From a virus, in the IMG/VR virus record IMGVR_UViG_3300017751_000064, positions 1 to 38,432 of that record: a stretch of DNA of 38,432 nt; one strand, 5' to 3'. How positions within the stretch are numbered: the stretch's first letter is position 1; the number at the start of each line of letters is the position of its first letter. Under the pieces are notes generated by a model, which saw nothing but the letters and a program-made list of their open reading frames with translations, ran no database searches and was not told where the DNA came from. The translations under genes and the position numbers were made by a program. Shown piece after piece: positions 1 to 7,733 of this stretch.

Positions 1-732
1 AGCCATATCAGAACTAAAGATGCTATCGAGGGTGTCATCAACATCAACAAGAACACAGCTAGCAAATTGTCGAAGTGGAGTTCGCACTCCTGCCATGATA
101 GGTGTGGGAATGTTGATTTTGTGTTTTGAGATTGCGTCGTAGTATCTTTTGACATATGAAAGTCGTGTCTCCTGAGGATATTCTGCGAATATCGTTAGTG
201 CAATCAAAATGTACATAAACTGAGGTGTCTCAAATACCTCAGCATTACTTCTATCTTGTACTAGGTATTTATCTACAACTTGCCTCAACCCAGCATACGT
301 GAACAAATAATCCCTATCATGGTAGATAAAGGAATTTACTTTTTCAAGTTCTTCTTCAGTATATTTTTGCAGCACTTCTGCGTCATATACATTGTTATCA
401 ATACCATACCTAATCTGCTCTAGAAGGGTAGGACTTCTTTTAAAGTTCACCGCAAGTTGCTTACGGATAGAGAATAGGAGCAATCTTGCTGCTGCATATT
501 GATAGTTAGGATGCTCTAGATCGATTAGATCTGAAGCAGAACGAATCAAAATCTCTTGAATCTCATCAGTAGTAACACCATCATAGAATTGAATTCCAGA
601 TTGGATCTCTACTTGACTAGCAGACACACCAGAGAGACCCTCACAGGCAGCCTCTACCATCTTGTGCATCTTTTCAAGGTTCAGTACCTCAATAGTCCCA
701 CTACGTTTTTTAACCTTGATACCGTTGCTCAT
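1..732 (-). CDS. nrdA: Ribonucleotide reductase class Ia large subunit (NrdA), N-terminal part
   Basis: This is the first 244 residues of an aerobic ribonucleotide reductase alpha subunit; the gene runs off the window at base 1 and no stop is seen. The enzyme reduces ribonucleoside diphosphates to supply dNTPs for phage replication. The N-terminus (MSNGIKVKKRSG, then LEKMHKMVEAAC) looks like the family's ATP-cone region. The visible end, around TPIMAGVRTPLRQFASCVLV, matches the conserved NrdA block that carries a catalytic-pair cysteine. The start ATG at 732 overlaps the primase stop by four bases (ATGA), which suggests coupling. Placing nrdA after the primase fits the cyanophage order gp41, gp61, nrdA, nrdB. 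Confidence 0.93.
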   Translation of the reverse strand, partial: MSNGIKVKKRSGTIEVLNLEKMHKMVEAACEGLSGVSASQVEIQSGIQFYDGVTTDEIQEILIRSASDLIDLEHPNYQYAAARLLLFSIRKQLAVNFKRSPTLLEQIRYGIDNNVYDAEVLQKYTEEELEKVNSFIYHDRDYLFTYAGLRQVVDKYLVQDRSNAEVFETPQFMYILIALTIFAEYPQETRLSYVKRYYDAISKHKINIPTPIMAGVRTPLRQFASCVLVDVDDTLDSIFSSDMA

Positions 733-1700
733 ATTCTCTTCCAGGTGGTAAATTTTAATTTTGCTTCTAAACCAGAATAAGTATTTAATTCTATCAGATT
801 TTGGACATCGTGTCCAGCAAGGACCATATCATTTATGTCCTTTTCATCAATATGTGATGGCCAAATGACTATGGAGTCACCACTATCGATTGTTCGACTG
901 ATTCTACTGAGGATTTCTCTATTACGTGGTTCGTTATCGTAGATCCAAACAGGATTGCTAATACCCCAATTACTGATATCAAGATCAGCTCCGCACATAG
1001 CAATTGAGTTGCGAATAAACGTGCTATCGAATGGTCCCTCTGTAATGTAGACACTGCTACTTTTTGTGATGTTGTCGAGTCCATATATTTTCGGTGCTCC
1101 CTCTTTAAGCATTACAGTAATATATTTAATAGATTTGGAATTTAGACTCCTACCTTGGAATCCGATGAGATCTTTGTCGCAATATAACGGGATGATGATC
1201 CTAGGCTCTTTACCCATATACCCGTGATCCAATCCCTTAAACGTATGCACAAACTTATCAAAGTTTTCTGCATAATAAAATTTGGTGGGATCGATCTTAC
1301 GATTTTGAAGATAGGTTCTAGCAACTTCCACCTCACTGCATAGAGGAAGAACGATCCTCTGTGCAAACTTAGGTTTTTCAAAAACAAACTTAGGTTCATT
1401 AGTTTGCATCCCACGTCTTCCAGTTTTTCCCTCCTTAAACTTCTCTAGACAATAACTCTTATGCAGAGCAACATCCATATGCTTAAGAAAATTATTCAAC
1501 GATAAACTAGCACCACAGTTATGGCACTTATAGTTAGTATCATTTTTTACAGAGTATAGATAACCTCTCGTTTTACTCTTATTCTTATGGGAGTCTCCAC
1601 AAATGGGACACCTAAAGTTAAAAAGATTTGCCTTTACTCTTTTAAATTTTTGTAGTCTTACAGAAACTAGGTTAACATATTTGACATCAATTTGATCCAT
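729..1700 (-). CDS. gp61: DNA primase, T4 gp61-like
   Basis: This 323-aa protein is the primase that makes RNA primers with the gp41 helicase. An N-terminal zinc-binding module is visible: CPIC at 31-34, then C59 and C62. A TOPRIM-like core follows, with the acidic E-G-P-x-D pattern at 221-225 (VYITEGPFDS) and a second acid near D255 (WIYDNE), the layout expected for metal-binding primases. The length is close to T4 gp61 (342 aa). The 3' end overlaps nrdA by four bases and the 5' end overlaps the upstream coiled-coil gene by 14 bases, so it is part of a compact run. Confidence 0.9.
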   Translation of the reverse strand: MDQIDVKYVNLVSVRLQKFKRVKANLFNFRCPICGDSHKNKSKTRGYLYSVKNDTNYKCHNCGASLSLNNFLKHMDVALHKSYCLEKFKEGKTGRRGMQTNEPKFVFEKPKFAQRIVLPLCSEVEVARTYLQNRKIDPTKFYYAENFDKFVHTFKGLDHGYMGKEPRIIIPLYCDKDLIGFQGRSLNSKSIKYITVMLKEGAPKIYGLDNITKSSSVYITEGPFDSTFIRNSIAMCGADLDISNWGISNPVWIYDNEPRNREILSRISRTIDSGDSIVIWPSHIDEKDINDMVLAGHDVQNLIELNTYSGLEAKLKFTTWKRI

Positions 1701-2127
1701 TTACGAAAGAGACGATTTCTGCTTCCACCATATTACTCGCATTTGCTGCTGGTGTCAAGAATCTAATCATTGGTGGGATCACTTGTAATACTGCTACAAG
1801 GGTTGCAAGCACTGCTCCTGCACCCACAACAAACTTAGCATTGGTATCTACCTTTTTCTGGATCTTGCTGATCCTAGTTTGAACCAGTTCATGATCCTTG
1901 TCATGTCTTTCCTTCATCTCCTCAAGCATACCGATAATAAGTTTATCGGAACGATCAGATTCATCCAATCTATTTTCATGACGCTCCAAGATTATAGCAA
2001 CTCTATTGCTATTTTCTGAGATTGTACCTACTGCTCTTTCAAGTTTGTCAAGCATCTCTTTAGAGAGATCTTCATAAATGTCAAGTTTAGATTCTAAAAC
2101 TGCTAATCTACCAAGACCAAATGCCAT
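1687..2127 (-). CDS. Coiled-coil protein with one C-terminal membrane segment, unknown function
   Basis: This 146-aa protein has a long charged, heptad-like region (about residues 8-95, rich in E, K, R, I and L). A hydrophobic stretch (about 97-121, VVGAGAVLATLVAVLQVIPPMI) follows, and the tail is short. This coil-then-membrane layout resembles small phage membrane-associated proteins such as the XhlA type, but I cannot assign it. The ATG at 2127 follows an AAAAAGG ribosome site. The gene begins a few bases after the upstream 68-aa gene and overlaps the primase start by 14 bases. A structural or lysis accessory role is possible; neither is shown by sequence alone. Confidence 0.75.
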   Translation of the reverse strand: MAFGLGRLAVLESKLDIYEDLSKEMLDKLERAVGTISENSNRVAIILERHENRLDESDRSDKLIIGMLEEMKERHDKDHELVQTRISKIQKKVDTNAKFVVGAGAVLATLVAVLQVIPPMIRFLTPAANASNMVEAEIVSFVNGSN

Positions 2128-2132
2128 ATTAG

Positions 2133-2339
2133 TTATACCTTTTTCTTATCTAATGATTTTACCCACTGTTTATAAGTCTTTGGGACTTTTCTATAATCTG
2201 TGTTTCCACGTCTCTGAAATTTAATCAGAGGATCATAACCTGCGGTTGGTCCTGCTGCAGCAGAAGAACCAGTAAATCCACCAGAACCGACTGCGATCAT
2301 TTCACGAATAAGTTGTATGAATCGATCAGTCTTTTCCAT
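2133..2339 (-). CDS. Small conserved-type cyanophage protein, unknown function
   Basis: This 68-aa protein has an amphipathic N-terminal helix (FIQLIREMIAVG), a Gly/Ser/Ala-rich middle (GGFTGSSAAAGPTAGYDP, about residues 20-37) and a basic tail (KKKV). The G-G-F-x-G...GPxAGYDP block is familiar to me from small cyanophage proteins near structural genes, but I know no assigned role. The start overlaps the upstream 130-aa gene by 14 bases, and the next gene follows after five bases, so it is probably expressed from the virion-gene promoters upstream. No membrane segment or catalytic motif is visible. Confidence 0.7.
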   Translation of the reverse strand: MEKTDRFIQLIREMIAVGSGGFTGSSAAAGPTAGYDPLIKFQRRGNTDYRKVPKTYKQWVKSLDKKKV

Positions 2340-2718
2340 TATCGTTATATAAGATTTGTAATTTTTCTAATGCATCAACATCACTTTCAATATCATGAAT
2401 ATAACATTTTGGATACTCTGGCAACCTATTTAAAAAGTGTACAAAGGTTTTTGTTGTTGACCAAAGATCCTCCTCAAGTTTATAGAAGAGCATTGGTGTT
2501 GTTGCATCATCAAATATGTTATACAAAATGATGAAGTGATTAAGAAGCAAATGTACCTTTAATTCACCAGTGCTCTTATATTTCCTCATGAGCCGTTTAA
2601 TGTACTTGAAGTGATTCAAGTCACGATGGAAATCATCTTTAGTAATGGCTTGAGGATTCTCATAATTTTTTATAGCAAATAATAAAAAATTTTCCTCATT
2701 CAATTCATCAAATAACAT
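2326..2718 (-). CDS. Conserved-type hypothetical protein, helical
   Basis: This 130-aa protein of unknown function looks mostly helical. It opens with MLFDELNEENFLLFAIKNYENP and continues with a basic stretch (FKYIKRLMRKYKSTGEL) and hydrophobic helices (HLLLNHFIILYNIF). The opening resembles a hypothetical family that recurs in marine T4-like phages, which I recognise only as uncharacterised. It lies 11 bases downstream of the virion-type gene at 2730-3263 and overlaps the next small gene. That suggests it shares the late transcript from 3304/3355. No signal peptide or catalytic motif is visible. Confidence 0.75.
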   Translation of the reverse strand: MLFDELNEENFLLFAIKNYENPQAITKDDFHRDLNHFKYIKRLMRKYKSTGELKVHLLLNHFIILYNIFDDATTPMLFYKLEEDLWSTTKTFVHFLNRLPEYPKCYIHDIESDVDALEKLQILYNDNGKD

Positions 2719-2729
2719 ATCTTAAGTTA

Positions 2730-3263
2730 TCAGCTTAGTGGATCTGCGTCATAGATTGGAGCATTGCCAGTAGTAATACCAGACATTGCAACTAGAACTT
2801 CTTTCTTAACTCTGTAGTTACCATGAGTATCGTTATAAGTGGTAACTCCAACCCAACCAACACCAGTCTCGAAGACGGTTCCATTTGCGTTCTGAGCACC
2901 TTGCGCTGCTACACCGTAGACATAAGCATCAGCAGTGCCACTAGAAGACTCACTGTACTTAACGTCTCCAACAGTGTATGAAGGACACTGACTTGCAGAG
3001 AAGTTAGTGGCAGCAATTGCAGCACCACTAAGACCTGCAGTAGATGCAATTGTTAATTGTGTTGTGCTCTGAATAGATGCTACGACAGCATCACCAAAAT
3101 AAACACCAGATACGGGATCATCACCAAATCTGATGACATCACCTGCTTGAATAGATCCAGCATTACCAAACCCAGTGGTGGAACCTGTCACAACACGGGT
3201 GGTGTAATTAAGACTAACGGTGCCAGCAGAGGTTACATTATCACTATTTCCCCAAAGTGCCAT
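2730..3263 (-). CDS. Putative virion structural protein (MALWGN type)
   Basis: This 177-aa protein is rich in Gly, Ala, Ser, Thr and Val, with many predicted short beta strands (TTRVVTGSTTGFG, AGDVIRFGDDPVSG). This is typical of phage head or tail decoration-like proteins. The MALWGN opening and the FGNAG...GDVIRF region are familiar from cyanophage genes near structural clusters. The ATG at 3263 has an AAAGGA ribosome site about nine bases upstream. Two perfect TATAAATA boxes lie upstream at 3304-3297 and 3355-3348, so strong late expression is likely. I infer a virion role from composition and promoters; no specific position in the particle can be given. Confidence 0.75.
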   Translation of the reverse strand: MALWGNSDNVTSAGTVSLNYTTRVVTGSTTGFGNAGSIQAGDVIRFGDDPVSGVYFGDAVVASIQSTTQLTIASTAGLSGAAIAATNFSASQCPSYTVGDVKYSESSSGTADAYVYGVAAQGAQNANGTVFETGVGWVGVTTYNDTHGNYRVKKEVLVAMSGITTGNAPIYDADPLS

Positions 3264-3296
3264 GTTTCTTTTCCTTTGAATACATTTGCTATTAGA

Positions 3297-3304
3297 TATT
3301 TATA
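3297..3304 (-). promoter_or_regulatory. T4-type late promoter box TATAAATA
   Basis: The minus strand reads TATAAATA, the exact T4 late -10 sequence recognised by gp55 holoenzyme. It is 34 bases before the ATG at 3263 and immediately follows the U-tract of a candidate terminator, so it would restart transcription for the MALWGN protein. Confidence 0.65.
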
Positions 3305-3305
3305 A

Positions 3306-3331
3306 AAAATGGAGACCACAAAATGATCTCC
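3306..3331 (-). terminator. Candidate rho-independent terminator
   Basis: On the minus strand a short GGAGA / TCTCC stem with a long loop is followed by ATTTTTTA. It lies downstream of the 70-aa gene and just before the late box at 3304. The five-pair stem is weak, so termination may be partial. Confidence 0.4.
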
Positions 3332-3347
3332 GTATCATTTATTTTCT

Positions 3348-3355
3348 TATTTATA
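3348..3355 (-). promoter_or_regulatory. Second T4-type late promoter box TATAAATA
   Basis: A second perfect TATAAATA on the minus strand begins one base after the stop codon of the 3357-3569 gene. It lies 85 bases before the MALWGN start and upstream of the weak terminator, so its transcripts would have to read through that hairpin. Confidence 0.5.
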
Positions 3356-3356
3356 C

Positions 3357-3569
3357 TTATTCAGCAGGTGCGTCTTCTCTTGCAAGAATTGCTTTAGAGA
3401 CAACCTCTAGAAGCTGATCATCCATATCAGTCTTGGTCAACTTAACTGCTTTAGCAAGAATAACAAGACAGATCTCAATGAGTTTCTCACCGAGTTCTTC
3501 ATTTTCTGGAATTTTTTTGACAGCATCCGAGATTACCTTTGATGCGAGTGGTAGTAAGAATGAAAGCAT
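3357..3569 (-). CDS. Small helical protein, unknown function
   Basis: This 70-aa protein begins MLSFLLPLASKVISDAVKKIP. I chose the ATG at 3569 because GAGG lies six bases upstream; a TTG at 3581 in the same frame would overlap that ribosome site. The sequence is amphipathic and helical, with hydrophobic runs near the start (LSFLLPLASKVI) and middle (EICLVILAKAVKL) and an acidic tail. It does not show a clean transmembrane helix. A holin-like role would be a guess. It lies between the 499-aa virion-type gene and the late unit that starts at 3355. Confidence 0.7.
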   Translation of the reverse strand: MLSFLLPLASKVISDAVKKIPENEELGEKLIEICLVILAKAVKLTKTDMDDQLLEVVSKAILAREDAPAE

Positions 3570-3604
3570 GATAAACCTCAAGTTGTATATTCTATATATT
3601 CCAA

Positions 3605-5104
3605 TTACTTCTTCTTGGTATCTATGATTGCACCTTGACCATGCTTGGCACGGATTTGTGCTTTCACTTTTTCGACAGCAGACATACCATCATACTTTGG
3701 TTTTTTCTTACCAAATGTATTGGGTGTATTACTGACTGGTTTCTTATAACGATTGTTACCATCAACACCACCACGTTCCATGCGACGGTCTCTTAGAGAA
3801 TCTGCACCTTCTTCATTAACAACTTCCTCATACTTTACATGATCTTTGGGTTTCTTGTAGTAAGCGGGACCAGCATCAGGCATGATCTTCTTGCTTTTAT
3901 CAGAACCCTTTACCTTGATTCTCTTCTCTGCTTCATCAATCTCAACTTCTTCTTTTGCAACTTTACTTAAAGACTGCTTTCTCTTCTGTGCAATTTGCTG
4001 GTCAACCATTGCCTTCTTTTTCTGGAGAGCAATTTCTTGAGGAGACATTTCCATAGAAGTCTCTTCACTCATACGGTTAACAACTTTTTGTGCTGCTTTT
4101 TTAATTATACTTTTAACACCTTTCTTTGCTTTTTTAGGTGCTGCTGCTGCAGTTGCTTTTGCCTTTTTAACTTTATCACCAGCAGTTTGTGCTGCTTCTC
4201 TACCTTTATTGTAAGCAGCAACTTGTGCCTGAGCAGACTTTAGTCTTGCTTTCTTACCAGTAGACTTAAGTTTTTGTCTTGCAAGTCTACCAACTGCCTT
4301 CACCATACGACCAGTAGAAGTATCTTTCTCATGTGGTTTATCGGTATCATGACCAAAAGTTACTGTTGCTTCAATAAGTGCATACTCAATAGCATCTTCT
4401 ACATCATATACATCAAATCCTTCCTGAACCAACTCGTCATACACAGTATATGCAACAAGATCTACTTCATCCATCTCGGTGTTTTCTAAGATTGAAACTT
4501 CCTCAGAAATCTTAGGATTGATCTTAATAGTATTCTTTACGTTTTTTTCTTTTACTTGCTTCTGCTCTTCACTATCTTCACCAACAACTTCACGAAGATC
4601 ATCTCTCCAGTTTGAATATCCTTCACCAATCTTAGTAGTTACTTTCTTTTTACCATCGGGACTAGGAACAAATTCTCCAAATTCACCCATGGATTTATCT
4701 TTTTTATTGACATCACCACTTACATTGGTGTCAATTCTTTTAACTGCTTTCTTAACAGCACCTTTAAGATCTGTAGAAGGAACTTCTACATCAGTACTCT
4801 TCCCTTCTTTCATTGCTTTGGCAATTGCCTTACGACGTTTTAGAAGATACTTATCAGTCTTATCAACCTTCTTATCATTATTCACATCAGAATCTTCTTG
4901 TCCTACAGGATCAAGTTGCTTTTCCTCAAAGTGAGGGTTCTTCATTTGAGGACCCTTAGCAAGTTCTTTACGTGCCTTCTCATTATTTGCCTGACGTTTC
5001 TTCATATCGGGTTCAAGATATGAATCGTCCTTTTTCTTTTCAGCAATGGCTGCTACCTTCTCAAGATATACTTGAGAAATATCGTTAAGAGGATTCATTG
5101 ACAT
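3605..5104 (-). CDS. Lys/Ala/Glu-rich virion-type protein, 499 aa
   Basis: This is a long, highly charged, low-complexity protein with no membrane segment. The N-terminus (NPLNDISQVYLEKVAAIAEKK) and an internal GYSNWRDDLREVVGE block (about residues 163-177) are motifs I associate with cyanophage particle proteins. A central basic Ala/Lys stretch (about 280-345) could bind DNA or pack as an internal head protein. Many L/I-x-E tripeptides are present, the type of site cut by T4 prohead protease gp21. A CATAAATA late-type box lies 35 bases upstream in the preceding gene. Placement inside the head is inferred, not shown. Confidence 0.75.
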   Translation of the reverse strand: MSMNPLNDISQVYLEKVAAIAEKKKDDSYLEPDMKKRQANNEKARKELAKGPQMKNPHFEEKQLDPVGQEDSDVNNDKKVDKTDKYLLKRRKAIAKAMKEGKSTDVEVPSTDLKGAVKKAVKRIDTNVSGDVNKKDKSMGEFGEFVPSPDGKKKVTTKIGEGYSNWRDDLREVVGEDSEEQKQVKEKNVKNTIKINPKISEEVSILENTEMDEVDLVAYTVYDELVQEGFDVYDVEDAIEYALIEATVTFGHDTDKPHEKDTSTGRMVKAVGRLARQKLKSTGKKARLKSAQAQVAAYNKGREAAQTAGDKVKKAKATAAAAPKKAKKGVKSIIKKAAQKVVNRMSEETSMEMSPQEIALQKKKAMVDQQIAQKRKQSLSKVAKEEVEIDEAEKRIKVKGSDKSKKIMPDAGPAYYKKPKDHVKYEEVVNEEGADSLRDRRMERGGVDGNNRYKKPVSNTPNTFGKKKPKYDGMSAVEKVKAQIRAKHGQGAIIDTKKK

Positions 5105-5118
5105 GAGTATAAAATGTT

Positions 5119-6345
5119 TTACTTTTTAGCCTTATACTTATTTATGAAATTCTTAATAGCACTAGTTCCAGTCATTCTCATCGTATAATTTCTATTTGCA
5201 TCAGTTCCAACTTCCCTCTCTGGACCAGATACACCAGAAGGACCAGGATAATTTACAACTGCTTCCATCACATCCTTAATCCAGGACTTGAACATGTAGT
5301 TCTCTTTAGTAACACAAATGAGATGATTAGTTCCTCTACGAATAATCTCACCAACCAATCCAGTGTTTAGATTCTCTACAATATCTCCAAGACTAAAAAT
5401 TTTCCCAGAGATATAGTTCTCACGAAGTCCTTTATGATCATACTTAGGAGCAATTTCCCACATCTCTGCAGTAACCTTTTGCTTACTCTTCAGTTTCATA
5501 CCAGTACGAACTGCGTTGAAGAGTGCTTTAGTATCACCATCATCAAGTTTCTTTGGTGTTCCTCTACGGAATGAATTAAAGTCACCATCAATAACTGCCT
5601 TACGCATCTTAGATGCAGACATCCCTTCTACACCTTCTGCATCTGCATCTCTTACACCAGCAGAGATGACACGAATCAAATCAAACTCATAAAGTTCACC
5701 ATTATATTTCTGAGCAAGATTTTCAAATTCTGCTTGTCGATCTGAACCAACAACGATATTTACATTCCCATATCCATCTTCATTTGCTGCGACAAGAACA
5801 TCAAAGATATTTTTCATTTCTGGATCATTGACAATGTTCTCTTCATAGTCAGAGAACATCTTCTTCATAAATGAAATCTTCATATCAGGGTCAAGAGGAT
5901 TCTTCTTTGGATCCTGAGAACGTGAAGGAAATACTTTATAGTCTCCACCAGTAGATGATTTCTTTGCCATACTCAAAAGTTTTTCATGTCCAACTGTTGG
6001 TGGATTAAATCTACCAAACACTATAGTTAGTGTATCAGACTGTTGCTCCTCACCTTCTTCTGGTGGTGCTTCTTTCTTAGAACTACCTTTGGGTTCTTCT
6101 TTACCTTGCTTATTTTTAGTTTCGTCTTGCTTCTGTGTAACCTGATTAGTATTCTGGTTGCCGTCCCTTTCACCAACCTTCTGATTTTTATTATAGAACT
6201 TCAGTTTGCCACTTTCAGTTTTCGCAACAAATTCTCCACGGGAGTCATACCAACCACCATGTCCATCACTCTTAAGGTTGAGTTTCTTTGCCTGTGCTGA
6301 GGCACCCTCACCTGCTTCTTTTAGGAACTGTAGAAAACTTTTCAT
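5119..6345 (-). CDS. NMNAT/cytidylyltransferase-fold protein with capsid-targeting-like leader
   Basis: This 408-aa protein has three parts. Residues 1-11 (MKSFLQFLKEA) closely resemble the T4 capsid-targeting leader of internal head proteins (MKTYQEF..EA), including an L-x-E|A cut site. Residues about 28-51 hold a GGWYDSRGEFVAKT...GKLKFY block, followed by a Gln/Lys/Glu-rich linker. A nucleotidyltransferase core begins near 106: VFGRFNPPTVGH at 109-120 (T-x-G-H in place of the usual H-x-G-H), GSDR at 200-203 and SASKMR at 243-248, which resembles the family's ISxTxxR loop. The last 80 residues include a small beta-rich region (GDIVENLNTGLVGEI). Packaging and ejection into the host are inferred; the substrate is unknown. 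Confidence 0.8.
   Translation of the reverse strand: MKSFLQFLKEAGEGASAQAKKLNLKSDGHGGWYDSRGEFVAKTESGKLKFYNKNQKVGERDGNQNTNQVTQKQDETKNKQGKEEPKGSSKKEAPPEEGEEQQSDTLTIVFGRFNPPTVGHEKLLSMAKKSSTGGDYKVFPSRSQDPKKNPLDPDMKISFMKKMFSDYEENIVNDPEMKNIFDVLVAANEDGYGNVNIVVGSDRQAEFENLAQKYNGELYEFDLIRVISAGVRDADAEGVEGMSASKMRKAVIDGDFNSFRRGTPKKLDDGDTKALFNAVRTGMKLKSKQKVTAEMWEIAPKYDHKGLRENYISGKIFSLGDIVENLNTGLVGEIIRRGTNHLICVTKENYMFKSWIKDVMEAVVNYPGPSGVSGPEREVGTDANRNYTMRMTGTSAIKNFINKYKAKK
5139..5146 (-). promoter_or_regulatory. Late-type promoter box CATAAATA
   Basis: CATAAATA on the minus strand lies inside the last codons of the nucleotidyltransferase gene, 35 bases before the ATG at 5104. The spacing matches the other late boxes in this cluster, but it is also coding sequence, so chance is possible. 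Confidence 0.4.
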
Positions 6346-6368
6346 TTATGTTATTAGTCCTTATGTAT

Positions 6369-6376
6369 TATTTATT
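6369..6376 (-). promoter_or_regulatory. Late-type promoter box AATAAATA
   Basis: AATAAATA on the minus strand overlaps the TAA stop of the 444-aa gene and sits 24 bases before the ATG at 6345. An AAGGA ribosome site lies between the box and the start. Confidence 0.5.
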
Positions 6377-7706
6377 CCAATTTCCAGTACGGGGCTGACA
6401 ATGATGATCTAGAATTTGCATAGAGATAAAAATCCTCGCAAACTTGCTTCTGTTTTTCAGAATTTGTTATACCATTGATAGCATCTATGATTGCAATACA
6501 ATGGACTTTTGAATATAACCAAGAATCGAATTGTTTTTTCTTAGTCTTCTCTACTTGCAATTTAGCAAACTTTTCAACTGTGTATCCTGTTGCATATTTT
6601 TTTAGACCCTCACTAACATATTTTACAATATCTGTTGGATCTGACTTTATCTTTTTGGCATATGTAGTGTCTATCTGAGGAACACCATGCATCTTGAGAA
6701 GAAGGTTAACTGGTCCTAAAGATATTTTTCCTTGATTTGCCTTTTGACCTTTCACTTCACCTTGCCATCCAGTTAATGCATTAGCACCACCAAAAGATCT
6801 AAACTGAATCTTTGTACCATCTTTAAAATTCAAATACGTGTCAATACTATCATAATTCATGGTGAAGTTAGTGAACTCTTTTTCCAGAGAATCTTTTTTA
6901 TCGTAATTAAGAACCTTTAGATTAGAAGTTCTAGACATCTTTTTGAGAGAAACTCCAAACATCTTTGGATCGGATGGATTGATTCTTTCATTCATACATT
7001 GATTCAATCCTTTGATTGATTTCTCATTTTCTAAACAGTCAGGATTGTACTTTGGTGTTGTTGCATATATGTCTGCTGGAGACCACTTATTAATATCAAT
7101 TCTTATTCCTTCAATCTTTTTAATTCTTTTAAATTGATTTTCAATATGATCTACTGTCTTTGATCCCCTATGAAATACTATTCCACTTTTAATACCTTTA
7201 AATTTCTCCCATAACTCATTGGCACCCAGGACTGACGATTCAATCCAATCATCAGGAAGTTCATTCAAGATCTTCTCAATATTTTCATCTATGTCAAACT
7301 TATCTTTATTTGCATTAACATTATCTGGAGTAATATCTGAGTGCGTTATCTTTCTTCCAAGACCAAATGCTACTGCAGCATAAACTGCTTGTGCAGATTC
7401 TGCCATTTTAGTGACAGCTGCACCAGCACCAGATCCACCACCAGATTTTGGTTTGAATACAATATTTAAGTATGTGGAAGAACTCTCAGATACCTTTAGA
7501 CCTTCAAAAGTAGATCCAGGAACTTTGGTTTGTTCTACCTTTATACCTTTCTTAGCAAATGCTGCTTTAATTTCTTCCCTTGCTTCCGATCTTTCTTTAG
7601 TGCGAACATGGAGGGTTGTAACTCTAGTTCCAGCACTCTTTACTTCAGTATCATAGTCCTGAAGAATATCGTTAAGGGCAAGTAATGTTTCTGCTACAGT
7701 TGCCAT
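6372..7706 (-). CDS. 444-aa virion-cluster protein with a possible PD-(D/E)XK-like core
   Basis: I recognise this only as a conserved-type phage protein. Visible blocks are FKPKSGGGSGAGAAVTK (about 84-100), a helical stretch AESAQAVYAAVAFGLG, FHRGSKTVDHIENQFKR (about 177-193), KWSPADIYATTP (about 206-217) and MFGVSLKKMS (about 247-256). The spacing of an acid in PADI and a lysine in VSLKK resembles a PD-(D/E)XK nuclease core, and the later GWQGEVKGQ could be part of the same fold. This is an inference from motif shape. The ATG at 7706 has an A-rich leader and no Shine-Dalgarno sequence; the late box is only 13 bases upstream. No capsid-targeting leader is seen. Confidence 0.7.
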   Translation of the reverse strand: MATVAETLLALNDILQDYDTEVKSAGTRVTTLHVRTKERSEAREEIKAAFAKKGIKVEQTKVPGSTFEGLKVSESSSTYLNIVFKPKSGGGSGAGAAVTKMAESAQAVYAAVAFGLGRKITHSDITPDNVNANKDKFDIDENIEKILNELPDDWIESSVLGANELWEKFKGIKSGIVFHRGSKTVDHIENQFKRIKKIEGIRIDINKWSPADIYATTPKYNPDCLENEKSIKGLNQCMNERINPSDPKMFGVSLKKMSRTSNLKVLNYDKKDSLEKEFTNFTMNYDSIDTYLNFKDGTKIQFRSFGGANALTGWQGEVKGQKANQGKISLGPVNLLLKMHGVPQIDTTYAKKIKSDPTDIVKYVSEGLKKYATGYTVEKFAKLQVEKTKKKQFDSWLYSKVHCIAIIDAINGITNSEKQKQVCEDFYLYANSRSSLSAPYWKLE

Positions 7707-7718
7707 TTTTTTTATTTT

Positions 7719-7726
7719 TATTTATG
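7719..7726 (-). promoter_or_regulatory. Late-type promoter box CATAAATA
   Basis: CATAAATA on the minus strand begins eight bases after the stop of the 251-aa gene and ends 13 bases before the ATG at 7706. If used, the leader would be only a few A-rich bases long. Confidence 0.5.
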
Positions 7727-7733
7727 AACGATG

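Noticed and set aside
4479-4934. Long plus-strand open frame opposite the 499-aa gene
   Set aside because: It is Ser/Leu/Phe-rich, as expected for the complement of a Lys/Glu-rich gene, and has no upstream signals; a shadow frame.
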